Assembly (NCBI GenBank): GCA_037442025.1
Contig: JBBIRB010000006.1
Location: 20,005-84,004, forward strand
From: UBA2287 sp037442025
GTDB lineage: Bacteria; Bacteroidota; Bacteroidia; Bacteroidales; Tenuifilaceae
Length of the DNA: 64,000 nt
Direction: 5' to 3'
Shown here: one piece after another, positions 50,251-60,005 of the stretch
Numbering within the stretch: position 1 is the stretch's first letter
Layout of the letters: every line of letters starts with the position of its first letter
Translations under genes and position numbers: made by a program
The notes under the pieces: model-generated
The model's input: the letters and a program-made list of their open reading frames with translations, nothing else
Told to the model about the DNA's origin: nothing
The model's database searches: none

Positions 50251-52743
50251 ATGAAAAGAGTTTTACTGCTTTTTGCTTTGGTTACCATTTTTTACGCGGC
50301 TGTTTTTAGTCAAACCCGACTTAACCTTACCAACGGTTGGCAGTTTCGTATAGCCAATAGTACCGACGAGTGGTTACAGGCAACGGTTCCCGGCACAGTC
50401 ATTTCCGACCTCGAAAATGCTGGCGTAATACCCAACCCATTTGTTGGATGCAATCACGAAAACATTAAATGGATTGAAGAAACCGCATGGGAGTATGCAC
50501 TTGAGTTTACCATTCCCGATTATTTAGAAAATTGCTATAGCGCCCAGCTGGTTTTCGAGGGGCTTGACACGTACGCCGATGTTTACCTGAATGGCTCTAA
50601 GTTGCTCACTGCAATCAACATGTTTCGAACATGGCGCGCCGATGTAACAAAAAAGTTGGTGACTGGGAAGAACGCACTGACAATCGTTTTTCGCCCAGTA
50701 AATGAGTTAATTCGAAAGCAAAAGGAAGAAACTGGTATCGAATTGCCTGGCGGCGAGTGGGCCTACATTCGTAAGGCGGCATTTCAGTTTGGGTGGGATT
50801 TTGCCCCTCGAATGATGAACTGCGGAATTTGGCAACCTGTTTACTTACAGTCGAAATTCGAAACAAACCTCAACAATGCGAGCATTGTAACAAAAACTGC
50901 AAACGAGAACGAAGCAACCCTTACGGCAACGTTTCAAGTATCGTCCGAAGTAGAAAAGAAGGGAATTGTTACAATTTTGAACGCCATCGACTGGCAACCC
51001 ATTCACCAAGAAGAAGTTGATGTTAAAAAGGGGGATAACCAATTCGATGTTGATTTCAGCATTTTAAAACCCAATTTATGGTGGCCCAACGGAATGGGCG
51101 GTCAGCATTTGTATATGCTTGCTATGGTTTTTGAAACGGAAACCGAGCCTCAGCAAATTGTTAATCAGAAAGTTGGAATACGCACCGTTGAGTTGATTAC
51201 CGAACCCGATTGCATTGGCACATCGTTCCTTTTCAGGGATAACGGGAAACCGATGTTTGCTAAAGGAGCCAATATTGTCCCTCCGCACAGTTACAAATTT
51301 TATGAGGACGAAAAGTGGACGAATTTGGTAACCAATGCGCAATTAACCAACATGAACATGCTGCGGGTTTGGGGTGGAGGAATTTATCCGCCAAAAGCGT
51401 TTTACAATGCGTGCGATAGTTTGGGCATTTTGGTTTGGAGCGACTTTATGTTTGCCTGCTCCATGTACCCTTGGAACGAAAGCTTTACCGAAAACGTGCG
51501 GCGCGAAGCCGTTGAGCAGGTTCGCAAGATTAAAGGACACGCATCGGTGGCCCTGTGGTGCGGAAACAACGAGATTGACGAGGGTTGGCACAACTGGGGC
51601 TGGCAAAAGCAGCTGGCCGACTCGCTCGTAATTGATACTACGTGGAAAGGCTATCAAAAAATATTTCACAATCTTTTAGCAGAAGTTGTAAAACAAAACG
51701 ATCCAACACGAGCCTACTGGTCGTCGTCGCCGCTTTACGGGTGGGGGCGCGACGAAAGCATGAAGCATGGCGACTCGCACTACTGGGGCGTTTGGTGGGG
51801 GAAGGAGCCGTTCGAGCGTTACCGGTTTAAGGTTCCTCGCTTTATGAGCGAGTATGGTTTTCAGGGTTTCACAAATACTTCAACGCTCCAAATGTATGCT
51901 GACGTTAAGGGCATTACCAGCAATTTTCTACAATGCCACCAGAAACATCCCGAAGGATTTCAAATTATTGACCAGTACATTCGCCGCGAAAAGTTGAAGT
52001 ACAGCTCCATCGACCAGCGAGTTTACGTAAGCCAAATAGTACAGGCAATAGGATACCAAACAGCCATTGAGGCCCATAGGGTAGCAATGCCCAAATGCAT
52101 GGGTTCCTTGTATTGGCAGCTTAACGACTGCTGGCCCGCAGTTTCGTGGAGCGGAATAGATGTAAATAATCAATGGAAAGCCGTTCAGTATCAGGCCAAG
52201 CGATCGTTTGCACCCGTAATTGTAGTCCCCGAATTCAGAGGGAGCAAAATTGTGGTAAATCTGGTTAACGATACTCCAAATGAGATTGAAGGCGACGCAT
52301 TGGTTCAGGTGGTTACACCTGCAGGTAAAAGATTAGGTGTTTGGAAAAACTATGTAACTCTTGAGCCTCACTCCACTATTAGGGTTGTGGATGAGAAACT
52401 TTTCGAAGACCCTTCGCAAAACGTACCCATGGTAGTCATAGCTCAGTTCAGCAAGGAGTTCAATAACTTCATATACGGCTATGCCGTTAACGAAAAATGG
52501 GGTGCAATAGAGCTGAAAGACCCCAAAATAAGTTTTACTATAGCAGCGGTTGGCGGAGAAACCTATATAGATGTTACTGCAAAAAAGCCTGCTTTTTTTG
52601 TTGAAATATATAATACCAACTGCGAGCTGCTATTGAGCGACAATTTCTTTCACATTTTTCCGGGCACTAAGCAAAGGGTCAAGCTGCTGAAAGGAAACCT
52701 CGAAGGATTGGCAATTCGATCGCTTTGGAATATGCGCGACTAG
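50251..52743 (+). CDS. GH2 beta-mannosidase
   Basis: About 830 aa from the ATG at 50251 (MKRVLLLFALVTIFYAAVFSQ), which gives a signal peptide; the frame is open to 50185 but that would bury it. Domains: N-terminal sugar-binding sandwich with WQFRIANSTDEWLQATVPG, immunoglobulin-like domain, and the (beta/alpha)8 barrel. Acid/base Glu441 in WCGNNEIDEGW and nucleophile Glu534 in FMSEYGFQGF match the GH2 beta-mannosidase subfamily rather than beta-galactosidase. It releases beta-linked mannose, as in the Man-GlcNAc core of N-glycans. Last gene of the glycan locus. Confidence 0.93.
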   Translation: MKRVLLLFALVTIFYAAVFSQTRLNLTNGWQFRIANSTDEWLQATVPGTVISDLENAGVIPNPFVGCNHENIKWIEETAWEYALEFTIPDYLENCYSAQLVFEGLDTYADVYLNGSKLLTAINMFRTWRADVTKKLVTGKNALTIVFRPVNELIRKQKEETGIELPGGEWAYIRKAAFQFGWDFAPRMMNCGIWQPVYLQSKFETNLNNASIVTKTANENEATLTATFQVSSEVEKKGIVTILNAIDWQPIHQEEVDVKKGDNQFDVDFSILKPNLWWPNGMGGQHLYMLAMVFETETEPQQIVNQKVGIRTVELITEPDCIGTSFLFRDNGKPMFAKGANIVPPHSYKFYEDEKWTNLVTNAQLTNMNMLRVWGGGIYPPKAFYNACDSLGILVWSDFMFACSMYPWNESFTENVRREAVEQVRKIKGHASVALWCGNNEIDEGWHNWGWQKQLADSLVIDTTWKGYQKIFHNLLAEVVKQNDPTRAYWSSSPLYGWGRDESMKHGDSHYWGVWWGKEPFERYRFKVPRFMSEYGFQGFTNTSTLQMYADVKGITSNFLQCHQKHPEGFQIIDQYIRREKLKYSSIDQRVYVSQIVQAIGYQTAIEAHRVAMPKCMGSLYWQLNDCWPAVSWSGIDVNNQWKAVQYQAKRSFAPVIVVPEFRGSKIVVNLVNDTPNEIEGDALVQVVTPAGKRLGVWKNYVTLEPHSTIRVVDEKLFEDPSQNVPMVVIAQFSKEFNNFIYGYAVNEKWGAIELKDPKISFTIAAVGGETYIDVTAKKPAFFVEIYNTNCELLLSDNFFHIFPGTKQRVKLLKGNLEGLAIRSLWNMRD

Positions 52744-52813
52744 TTAAAAAAGTAGCAATAGCTTCGTATCGCATCCTTTAATAGGCTATATTTACACAAC
52801 CAATTGAACAAGT

Positions 52814-54367
52814 GTGGCGAATAAGGATGAATTATTTGAGCCCAGAAGGGTTACCAGCAGGCGTTTTGCGCTTGCCTTAATCGACCTTGTGCTCCTGTTT
52901 TTGGCATTTACTATAAGCACTTGGTTTAAAGAACCGTCATTCAGTGTATACTTTACCAAGTATTGGACTTCACTTCTAGGGTTCTCCATAATTTGGTTAG
53001 CAGCCTCTGCACTGTTCGAAAAGTACAACCTTTCGGGAGTGGAGTTTCTTCCCCTAGCTAAGAAAATTCTTCTAAGCAACCTGGGGAGTTTCAGTTTCAT
53101 TGTGGTTCTACTTATCCTATTTCGCTTTGTCGAATTTTCTCGAACCATAGTATTTGGAACCATATTGGGAGTTACCATACTAGAATTTTTGGTTTTTGGT
53201 ACTTGGTTTCTCATAAAGCAAAGCATTGAGGTAAAAGAGACTGCCAGGCAGAAAAGGACTAAGGAGAGGGATATCGATATAGAAGTTCCTATAGCATCCG
53301 ATAAAAAAATAAGCAGCAGCCGACTCAAGGCCATTAAAACGGCCATAGCCGAGGAGCTTGGCGAGGATATGCTCGAGGTTCTATCGCGCTATGTCGACAT
53401 TTCTCTAGAATCGACATTGATTGTTGCCACCAACACCCGCTTTAATATCGACAATCAGCCCTCGGGGATATTTAAAACTATTATTAACATTAAGCGCATA
53501 AACGATACTCGATATATAAATAAATTTTTCGAAGCGGTTAATGCCAAACTACCCAAGGGGGGCCTTTTCATTTGCATTGTAGAAACCAAAGAGCAACGGA
53601 AAAAACGAATCCTAGCCAAGTACCCACCTATTATAAACTACCTGTTTTACACTGCCGATTATATTGTAAAAAGAGTATTTCCCAAGTTTTCCTTCACCAA
53701 AGGTTTATACTTTTTCTTAACCAGAGGGCAAAATCGAGTTATTAGTCGTGCCGAAGCTCTAGGAAGGCTTTTCTCCTGTGGTTTCGATATTTTAGACGAG
53801 TTCTACACCGGGAAGCATTTTGTAATGGTTAGCAAAAAGGTGAAAAAGCCTGCTTACGACATGGAAGCAACCTATGGCCCGCTTATTAAACTGAAAAGAG
53901 TGGGTAAGGGCGGGGCCATTATTAGGGTTTACAAAATGCGAACTATGCATCCCTATGCCGAGTACCTTCAGGATTATATTTACAAAAAGCACAGCCTCGA
54001 CGAGGGGGGAAAGTTCAAGAACGACTTTAGGGTATCCACTACGGGCCGAATTATGCGTCGGCTGTGGATTGACGAGTTGCCCATGCTAATTAATTTGGTT
54101 CGCGGCGATTTGAAAATTGTGGGAGTTCGTCCTTTGAGCCAGCAATACTTTAGCCTGTATACAAAAGAACTTCAGGAGAAAAGGGTAAAATATAAACCCG
54201 GTCTAATACCACCGTTCTATGTGGACAATCCTAAAACGCTCGACGAAATTATGGCTTCTGAAATGAAATACCTACAAGCTTTCGAAAAGCACCCGTATCT
54301 AACCGATTTTCGTTACTTTTTTATTGCCATATTTAACATAGTGTTCCGTAAGTACAGAAGTAGTTAA
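52814..54367 (+). CDS. Polyprenyl-phosphate sugar-phosphate transferase (WcaJ/EpsL type)
   Basis: 517 aa with a GTG start. Four N-terminal helices (about residues 18-40, 50-72, 88-110, 115-140), a soluble middle part, and a C-terminal bacterial sugar-transferase domain (about 355-517): VYKMRTMHPYAEYLQDYI, DFRVSTTGRIMRRLWIDELPM and NLVRGDLKIVGVRPLS. These enzymes start exopolysaccharide or O-antigen repeat synthesis by loading a sugar phosphate onto undecaprenyl phosphate. No CoreFGT genes are nearby, so the glycan cluster lies elsewhere. Its stop overlaps the convergent acetyltransferase stop by 4 bases. Confidence 0.9.
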   Translation: MANKDELFEPRRVTSRRFALALIDLVLLFLAFTISTWFKEPSFSVYFTKYWTSLLGFSIIWLAASALFEKYNLSGVEFLPLAKKILLSNLGSFSFIVVLLILFRFVEFSRTIVFGTILGVTILEFLVFGTWFLIKQSIEVKETARQKRTKERDIDIEVPIASDKKISSSRLKAIKTAIAEELGEDMLEVLSRYVDISLESTLIVATNTRFNIDNQPSGIFKTIINIKRINDTRYINKFFEAVNAKLPKGGLFICIVETKEQRKKRILAKYPPIINYLFYTADYIVKRVFPKFSFTKGLYFFLTRGQNRVISRAEALGRLFSCGFDILDEFYTGKHFVMVSKKVKKPAYDMEATYGPLIKLKRVGKGGAIIRVYKMRTMHPYAEYLQDYIYKKHSLDEGGKFKNDFRVSTTGRIMRRLWIDELPMLINLVRGDLKIVGVRPLSQQYFSLYTKELQEKRVKYKPGLIPPFYVDNPKTLDEIMASEMKYLQAFEKHPYLTDFRYFFIAIFNIVFRKYRSS

Positions 54368-55536
54368 TTGACTCTCCTTGGCGGTTGTACCTCCCGGCTT
54401 CTATCGAACATGTAACGGAATGTTATGTGGGTTTTTCGAATTTTCCCACCAATCTGTTCGGCCAATTTGCACATGCCCGGGTTGAAATCGCCAATCCAGT
54501 TCAACTCCAACTCGCGGTAGGGGAAATGGGACTGGAGGGCATTCTTGGCAAACTCATATACCAGTGCGCTTTCAACACCTTTTCCTTGGTGCTGCGGAAC
54601 TATTCCGAAAATAATTCCGAGGGCCTTATTGCATGCCTTTTTAAGCTTAAGGAGGTAAAGGAAGCGAATTTTGCCCCAAACACCGAACCTCCCGTTCAAG
54701 TGTTTTACCACTTGATTCAATTCGGGTAGCATAATGAAAAAACCAATGGGCTCACCCTGATGATAGGCAAAGTACATGAGTTTCTCGTCGAGAATGGGCT
54801 TTACAGTTTTTAAAAGTGCCATGGCATGCAGGCGGGTCACCTTTTTTACTCCACTGTATCGGCCCCAGGCTTGGTTGTATATGGCCATAAAGTCATCGGC
54901 AAACTTTGGCAAGTTGCTCTTGTCGATTGTTGTAATGCTATAGGCCGAATTATTGGCCACACGTTGAGCTCGTTCCCAAACCAAAGGATTAACATCGCTT
55001 GAGTTAACCAACCTATGGTATGTGAACTGCCGGTAGTATACCTTAAAGCCGTATGCTTCGAATAAATTCTTGTAATAAAAATGGTGGTAACCCATGCAGT
55101 AGTTGGGCTCGAAATCGCCATCGACAAGCAGCCCCCACCAACGGTCGCGGTCGCCAAAGTTTATGGGGCCATCCATGGCTTCCATGCCACGCTCCTGCAA
55201 CCAATGCTTGGCAGCATTGAAAAGGGCATTGGCTGCGGTTTGGTTATCGATACACTCAAAGAATCCAACGCCTCCCGTTGGCTGTTCGTATGTTGAGGCA
55301 ATGCTATAGTCGATAAACGCAGCTATTCTGCCAACAACTTCGTGCTTTTCATTGGTTAGAATCCACCGTATGGCTTCGCCATTGCGAAAGTGCTTGTTCG
55401 TTTTTGGGTCGAAAACAGACTCAATATCCTTGTCGAGGGGTCGAATCCAATGAGGGTTTCCCGCATACAACTTAACAGGGAGATGGATGAAAGCCCTTTT
55501 CTGTTTTTTTGTATTTACAGCGTCAAGCTGAAACAT
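54364..55536 (-). CDS. GNAT-like acyl/acetyltransferase, DUF-type
   Basis: About 391 aa; the start at 55536 (MFQLDAVNTKKQKRAF) is preferred because the longer frame to 55569 overlaps the upstream PAS gene. The N-terminal half carries FVDP-like DKDIESVFDPKTNKHF, the C-terminal half a GNAT-like fold (IIFGIVPQHQGKGVESALVYEFA, with the Q-x-x-G-x-G acyl-CoA loop). Enzymes of this size and motif pattern are widespread in the phylum and lack a known substrate. Convergent with the sugar transferase, downstream of the PAS protein. Confidence 0.78.
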   Translation of the reverse strand: MFQLDAVNTKKQKRAFIHLPVKLYAGNPHWIRPLDKDIESVFDPKTNKHFRNGEAIRWILTNEKHEVVGRIAAFIDYSIASTYEQPTGGVGFFECIDNQTAANALFNAAKHWLQERGMEAMDGPINFGDRDRWWGLLVDGDFEPNYCMGYHHFYYKNLFEAYGFKVYYRQFTYHRLVNSSDVNPLVWERAQRVANNSAYSITTIDKSNLPKFADDFMAIYNQAWGRYSGVKKVTRLHAMALLKTVKPILDEKLMYFAYHQGEPIGFFIMLPELNQVVKHLNGRFGVWGKIRFLYLLKLKKACNKALGIIFGIVPQHQGKGVESALVYEFAKNALQSHFPYRELELNWIGDFNPGMCKLAEQIGGKIRKTHITFRYMFDRSREVQPPRRVN

Positions 55537-55549
55537 GGTAAACTTTAAA

Positions 55550-58060
55550 TTATTGGTTTTCCTGAGCAATTGCCAATATGGAGTAATTTACCGATCCATC
55601 TTCAAGACTCTTGGGTTTTAAGTGTAGCAAAAGAGTTTTTGATTTGTCGTCCCTTAATTTCAGGTTAACTTTTAGCGGTTGTATTGGCGATTTATTATTG
55701 GCTAGTTCCTTTTGTAGCAAGGTTAAACTCTCTTTGGTTAAGAAGTCCCAAAGCGAAATTCCTTTCAAAACATCCTTTGTGCTAACTCCAAGAAGGTTCA
55801 TTCCACTGGTATTAATAAACGAAATTTGCCCATCCGCGGCCAGTTCTATTACGGCATAGGAAAGCCAGTTGGTAAGTTCCTTATAGTTCTGCTCGTTTTG
55901 GCGAAAGTTTTTCAAACTATTTTCTCGCTCAAAGGCAAAAGAAATGATATTGGCAATGGTCTTTAGTAGTTCAATTTCTGCTTTCTCCCAAACACGCTGA
56001 TGGGTACACTCATCGAAGCCAATATAACCATATACATATCCATTGGCTTGTATTGGAAAGACTACAAACGACTGTATGCTCTGAGCAATCATAAATTGGG
56101 CAAAATCGGCAGGCAGATCAACCGTGAGGTTATAGGACATAATAAATTCCTTACCGGCCATCCAGTTTAATATAGTATCGAGTGGCTGTTCCTGCAGATT
56201 GCCAATTTGGGGTTCAATTCCCTCGTTGCACCATTCGTGAGTATTAACCGAAATTCTTTTTTCCCAATTATTTTCAAAAATGTAAACTCTGCTTGCGTTT
56301 GTGAAGCGACCCAAAACTTCGATCACTTCGTTACACTTGTTGGCAAGGGTGCTGTTGGTGCTGAACAGATACGATATTTCGGAAAGAGCCTCGTGCTGCT
56401 GAATATTACGCGTAAGTTCTGCCTGGCTTTGCAGCAGCTCAAGTTCTATGTTTTTTTGATCTGTTATGTCGGTTATGGTTCCGGTTAAGCGGAGCGCTTT
56501 TCCGTATACATCGCGCAACAATCGATTTTTAGAAAGTATCCAAGCGTAATCGCCATTCTTTTTCCTCATTCTAATTTCAAGCACAATGCTGGTGCCGCTA
56601 ATTAGGAATGGTTTAATGGTTTGTTCGTAGCGCTGCAAATCGTCGGGGTGAATATGCTCATTGAGCATTTCCAATGTGGGCTCTATTTCCCAGGGCAAGT
56701 AACCCAGCATATTGAACGCCATGGGAGAGAAGTAGTTTTCGCCGGTAACTAAATCAATATCCCATACCCCAACCTTGCCAGCAGCCATTGCAAGTTTCAA
56801 CCGTTCTTCGTTTTTCTCCAATTTTTGAAGGTTGTGGTAGCTGGGTGTAACATCTTTTACAGTTAAGGCAAACCTTAGTCCCGATGAGGTTTTTATAACA
56901 GAAATGGATTTATGAATGGTTCGAACCTCCCCGTTTATTGGTTTTACGCACGACTCTAAGGTTTTACCTTCGTAAGGGTTAATGCCCGAAAAGATATTAG
57001 AGTTGAATATTTCTTTAATGCTAACCTGTTGAAAGGGTGAAGTGCGTTGCTGAGAAGGAATAAAAACACCTATATCGCCAATAAATTTGCCAATCGCTTC
57101 ATTCTTTTTCACTCCCGTAATGCCTTCAATGGCTGGGTTCCATTCAACAATAATTCCCTTTTCATCGAAAAAAATCAACCCATCCTGAAGGTTATGCACA
57201 AGACCCTTGAAAAAATTATAGTTTTCCTCCTTGTCGGCTATCTTTTTCTTTTGTTCGGTAATGTCCATGTGAATTCCCATAACCTTAATGGGATAGCCCG
57301 ATAGGTCCCAGTCGGTAACCTTGGCAACGCTGGCAAACCAGCGATTGTGGCCACCATGGTCGTGCGCCTTGTATTCCCAGTAATGCGGGAAGTTTTTACT
57401 TTGCTGCGTATTGTATACAAGTTTCTGAAACTCATCAAGGGAATCGGGCTGAAGAATTCTTTTCCAACCCTCTATGGTAAGTTCACAGGTGTAATTTTTA
57501 AAGCCCAAGGCTTCAAAAAACTCGGTGCTAACGAACGACTCGCCCGTTGAAAAGTTGTAGAACCAAACCGAATGCCTTGTTGCCCTAAGTGCATTTCGAT
57601 AGTTATCGTCAATTTGGTTAGGAATATCGGATTTATTATTCTGGAAGTTGGTATCCTCGAGAGCAATAAGAAGCGAAGGCTTCTGTTTCCAAAAGCAACG
57701 AGCTACGCTAGCAGCGTACCAACGAATGTTTCCCCCTTTAGTGTGGAGGGTTACCTCAAGTTTCTGTTTAAAATTCTTTTGGCTAATGATTTTATTTAAA
57801 AGCCCCTTTGGGTTTAGGTTTGAATGCGATGAAACGAATAGTTCGTCGAAGTGTAGCCCTTGGAGCTCTTTTTGGCTATAGCCCATGGCTTTTATGGCCG
57901 AGGGATTTGCATAAGCCATTTTGCCTTCGGTAAGCACCAAAAGAATTTTCGAACTTGAGTCGATCAGCGCCCTTGTTAGGTTGTCGATAATCCTCGAGTT
58001 CTCCTTTAGTAATTGATTGAGTTTAGCCTCTTTCTCAACAACTTTTTTTTCAGAAAGCAT
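55550..58060 (-). CDS. Multi-PAS/GAF sensor protein without an output domain
   Basis: 836 aa, cytoplasmic (no signal or helices). Layout: short coiled coil (1-28), PAS (about 28-140), PAS (155-275), PAS (285-405), PAS with PAC motif (420-545; NGDYAWILSKNRLLRDVYGKALRLTGTITDITDQ is split into PAC blocks), GAF (565-725) and a last PAS (735-830). The protein stops right after the last PAS; no histidine kinase, GGDEF, EAL or PP2C domain follows, and the next bases begin the acetyltransferase gene. It may sense light, redox or a small ligand and work through a separate partner, or it may be a truncated kinase. No typical chromophore Cys context is recognised. Confidence 0.82.
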   Translation of the reverse strand: MLSEKKVVEKEAKLNQLLKENSRIIDNLTRALIDSSSKILLVLTEGKMAYANPSAIKAMGYSQKELQGLHFDELFVSSHSNLNPKGLLNKIISQKNFKQKLEVTLHTKGGNIRWYAASVARCFWKQKPSLLIALEDTNFQNNKSDIPNQIDDNYRNALRATRHSVWFYNFSTGESFVSTEFFEALGFKNYTCELTIEGWKRILQPDSLDEFQKLVYNTQQSKNFPHYWEYKAHDHGGHNRWFASVAKVTDWDLSGYPIKVMGIHMDITEQKKKIADKEENYNFFKGLVHNLQDGLIFFDEKGIIVEWNPAIEGITGVKKNEAIGKFIGDIGVFIPSQQRTSPFQQVSIKEIFNSNIFSGINPYEGKTLESCVKPINGEVRTIHKSISVIKTSSGLRFALTVKDVTPSYHNLQKLEKNEERLKLAMAAGKVGVWDIDLVTGENYFSPMAFNMLGYLPWEIEPTLEMLNEHIHPDDLQRYEQTIKPFLISGTSIVLEIRMRKKNGDYAWILSKNRLLRDVYGKALRLTGTITDITDQKNIELELLQSQAELTRNIQQHEALSEISYLFSTNSTLANKCNEVIEVLGRFTNASRVYIFENNWEKRISVNTHEWCNEGIEPQIGNLQEQPLDTILNWMAGKEFIMSYNLTVDLPADFAQFMIAQSIQSFVVFPIQANGYVYGYIGFDECTHQRVWEKAEIELLKTIANIISFAFERENSLKNFRQNEQNYKELTNWLSYAVIELAADGQISFINTSGMNLLGVSTKDVLKGISLWDFLTKESLTLLQKELANNKSPIQPLKVNLKLRDDKSKTLLLHLKPKSLEDGSVNYSILAIAQENQ

Positions 58061-58228
58061 TTTGGTTTAAAAAATTTAAAAAGTGCCCTAAATATAGCGC
58101 AAAAAATCAAGCGACTCAAACCAATATTCATTTTATTCGGTAAGCTCTACATTTGTTTTTGGAAGTATGCCCCAAGAAAAGTTTGACAAAAAAGGTTACC
58201 TTTACGTTCTCGTTATTCTGTCCTTAAA

Positions 58229-58597
58229 ATGAAAGAGCACGAACGCCTTAAGCTTGTACGAAAAACATTAAATCAAACCCAGCTCGAGTTCAGCGAGGCG
58301 CTTGATATTAAGCAGGGGTCGTACTCCGATGTTGAGCGGGGGAAAGCCGGAATTAGTTCGGCGCTAATAAAGCACCTTATTCGCAAGTTCAACGTAAATC
58401 CCATATGGCTAATCGAAGGCGATGGGAACATGTTTATTGAACAGCATCAAATAACTTCATTATCCAATTTTTCTGAAAGTGTCAACAATGAGGCCAAAAC
58501 CAAAGAATCATCGGAGTTGGATAGCCAGCTGGAGCAGGCGCTGCTACAGCAAAAGGCACTTTCTGCAATTGACGATATTATCGACTTTTTAAAATAG
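58229..58597 (+). CDS. XRE-family HTH regulator
   Basis: 122 aa. HTH_3 domain at about residues 5-66 (RLKLVRKTLNQTQLEFSEAL, then KQGSYSDVERGKAGIS) with the recognition-helix layout of Cro/CI-like regulators. LIRKFNVNPIWLIEGDGNMF matches host-type regulators that sit near stress genes. The C-terminal tail is acidic and helical. The 3' end overlaps the ispD 3' end by 20 bases (convergent). Target unknown. Confidence 0.85.
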   Translation: MKEHERLKLVRKTLNQTQLEFSEALDIKQGSYSDVERGKAGISSALIKHLIRKFNVNPIWLIEGDGNMFIEQHQITSLSNFSESVNNEAKTKESSELDSQLEQALLQQKALSAIDDIIDFLK

Positions 58598-59252
58598 TTT
58601 CTGCCCAAATCAAGTCGATAGGCTTTGTTATTTTAATGTTTTCGGGGCTGCCTTCAATCATTGTAATTTTTAAACCATTCCATTCCACTACCGAAGCATC
58701 ATCTGTAAAAGCACTCTGCCAGGGTGTTTTATAGCACTCCTTTATGGTTTCTACTTTGAAAGTTTGCGGGGTTTGAACAAGCCAAACGTTATCTCGGTTA
58801 GCAGAAAGGTTTTCGGTAAGGTTTCCAGTTCTAACGCTCTCGTTTGGCTTTAATGCAGGAACAGCCGAGCCAAATTCGGCCGCTGTTTCGAAGCAGCGAT
58901 CAATTAGCTCTGGGTTAACCAATGGCCGGACCCCATCGTGAATGGCAACCAAACCAGTGTTTCCAATTGCGTTCAATCCGTTCAATACTGAATGGAATCG
59001 GGTTTCGCCACCCTCAACAAGCAAATGCTTAATGTTGAATGAGTGCTTGCGGCATAGTTCTTCCCATGTTGAAAATTGATTTGCCGGCAATACAAGCACC
59101 AGTTCAATGAATGTTTCGCTCTTTTCGAAGTTGCTTAAGGTATGCATTACAATGGGAAGCCCGTTGATTGGGAGAAACTGTTTTGGTAGCGATGCTCCCA
59201 TTCGAACCCCCGAGCCCCCGGCAACAATAATGGCATACCTAGGTAGGTTCAT
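58578..59252 (-). CDS. ispD: 2-C-methyl-D-erythritol 4-phosphate cytidylyltransferase
   Basis: MEP-pathway enzyme that makes CDP-methylerythritol for isoprenoid synthesis. 224 aa. The nucleotide-binding start is AIIVAGGSGVRMGASLPKQF. VLPANQF, LVEGGETRFHSVLNGL, VAIHDGVRPLV and the C-terminal FTDDASVVEWNG region complete the family pattern. It lies 2 bases after lspA, last in the ileS - dksA - lspA - ispD run. Confidence 0.95.
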   Translation of the reverse strand: MNLPRYAIIVAGGSGVRMGASLPKQFLPINGLPIVMHTLSNFEKSETFIELVLVLPANQFSTWEELCRKHSFNIKHLLVEGGETRFHSVLNGLNAIGNTGLVAIHDGVRPLVNPELIDRCFETAAEFGSAVPALKPNESVRTGNLTENLSANRDNVWLVQTPQTFKVETIKECYKTPWQSAFTDDASVVEWNGLKITMIEGSPENIKITKPIDLIWAETILKSR

Positions 59253-59254
59253 GG

Positions 59255-59899
59255 CTACTCGTTGTGCTTATCGAACAGAACTTTGCGCTGAAAAAGAAGC
59301 AAATAGAATACCCCAACCGTAATTGCCGAGTCGGCAATATTGAAAACGGGACGGAAGAATATGAACTGTGTTCCTCCAACAATTGGAACCCAGCTGGGCC
59401 ATGTGGTATTTATTACCGGAAAGTAAAACATATCTACCACGCATCCCTTAAGGAACCCCGAGTAACCATTGGAACTGAATTGGGCTACGCCGGTGTAACC
59501 TACCCAATCGTTAATAAGCGGATCGAATGTCATTCCTTTGTCGAAAATTAGTCCGTAAAAAGCACTGTCAATCAGATTTCCAATGGCGCCAGCCAATATA
59601 AGTGCCAGCCCCATAACCAAGCCAGTGCCAAACCCCTTCTTTATTAAACTATGGGTGTATATGGCTATGGCAACAATGGCAACAATTCTGAATATACTCA
59701 GGATGATTTTTCCCCAAATACCCCAAAATTTTATTCCAAAGGCCATTCCAGGGTTCTCAATAAAATGAATGATAAACCAGTTCCCAAAAATATTAATATC
59801 GTGGCCCAGCGGGAAAGTGGTTTTAATCCAAATTTTCAGAATTTGGTCGGCTACAAGTATTGAGGCAATAAGTAAAAGCGCCTTGTTTCTTAAAGACAT
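59255..59899 (-). CDS. lspA: Lipoprotein signal peptidase
   Basis: Aspartic membrane protease that removes signal peptides from prolipoproteins. I use the ATG at 59899 (MSLRNKALLLIASILVADQILK), 214 aa; the frame is open to 60031 but the extra residues are not LspA-like. Four helices. GNLIDSAFYGLIFDKG, KGCVVDMFYFPV with Asp156 and FNIADSAITVGV with Asp190 give the catalytic Asp pair. An insertion between them (about 115-150) makes it longer than E. coli LspA, as is common in Bacteroidota. Confidence 0.94.
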   Translation of the reverse strand: MSLRNKALLLIASILVADQILKIWIKTTFPLGHDINIFGNWFIIHFIENPGMAFGIKFWGIWGKIILSIFRIVAIVAIAIYTHSLIKKGFGTGLVMGLALILAGAIGNLIDSAFYGLIFDKGMTFDPLINDWVGYTGVAQFSSNGYSGFLKGCVVDMFYFPVINTTWPSWVPIVGGTQFIFFRPVFNIADSAITVGVFYLLLFQRKVLFDKHNE

Positions 59900-60005
59900 G
59901 AACGAGGATATTAAGCAATGATTATTAATGATATGAGTATCTTCTAAAACAGTGGGCCTGGAGGTGATTTCCAAGCCCATTAAGTATTTTATAGCATGAA
60001 GGCTT

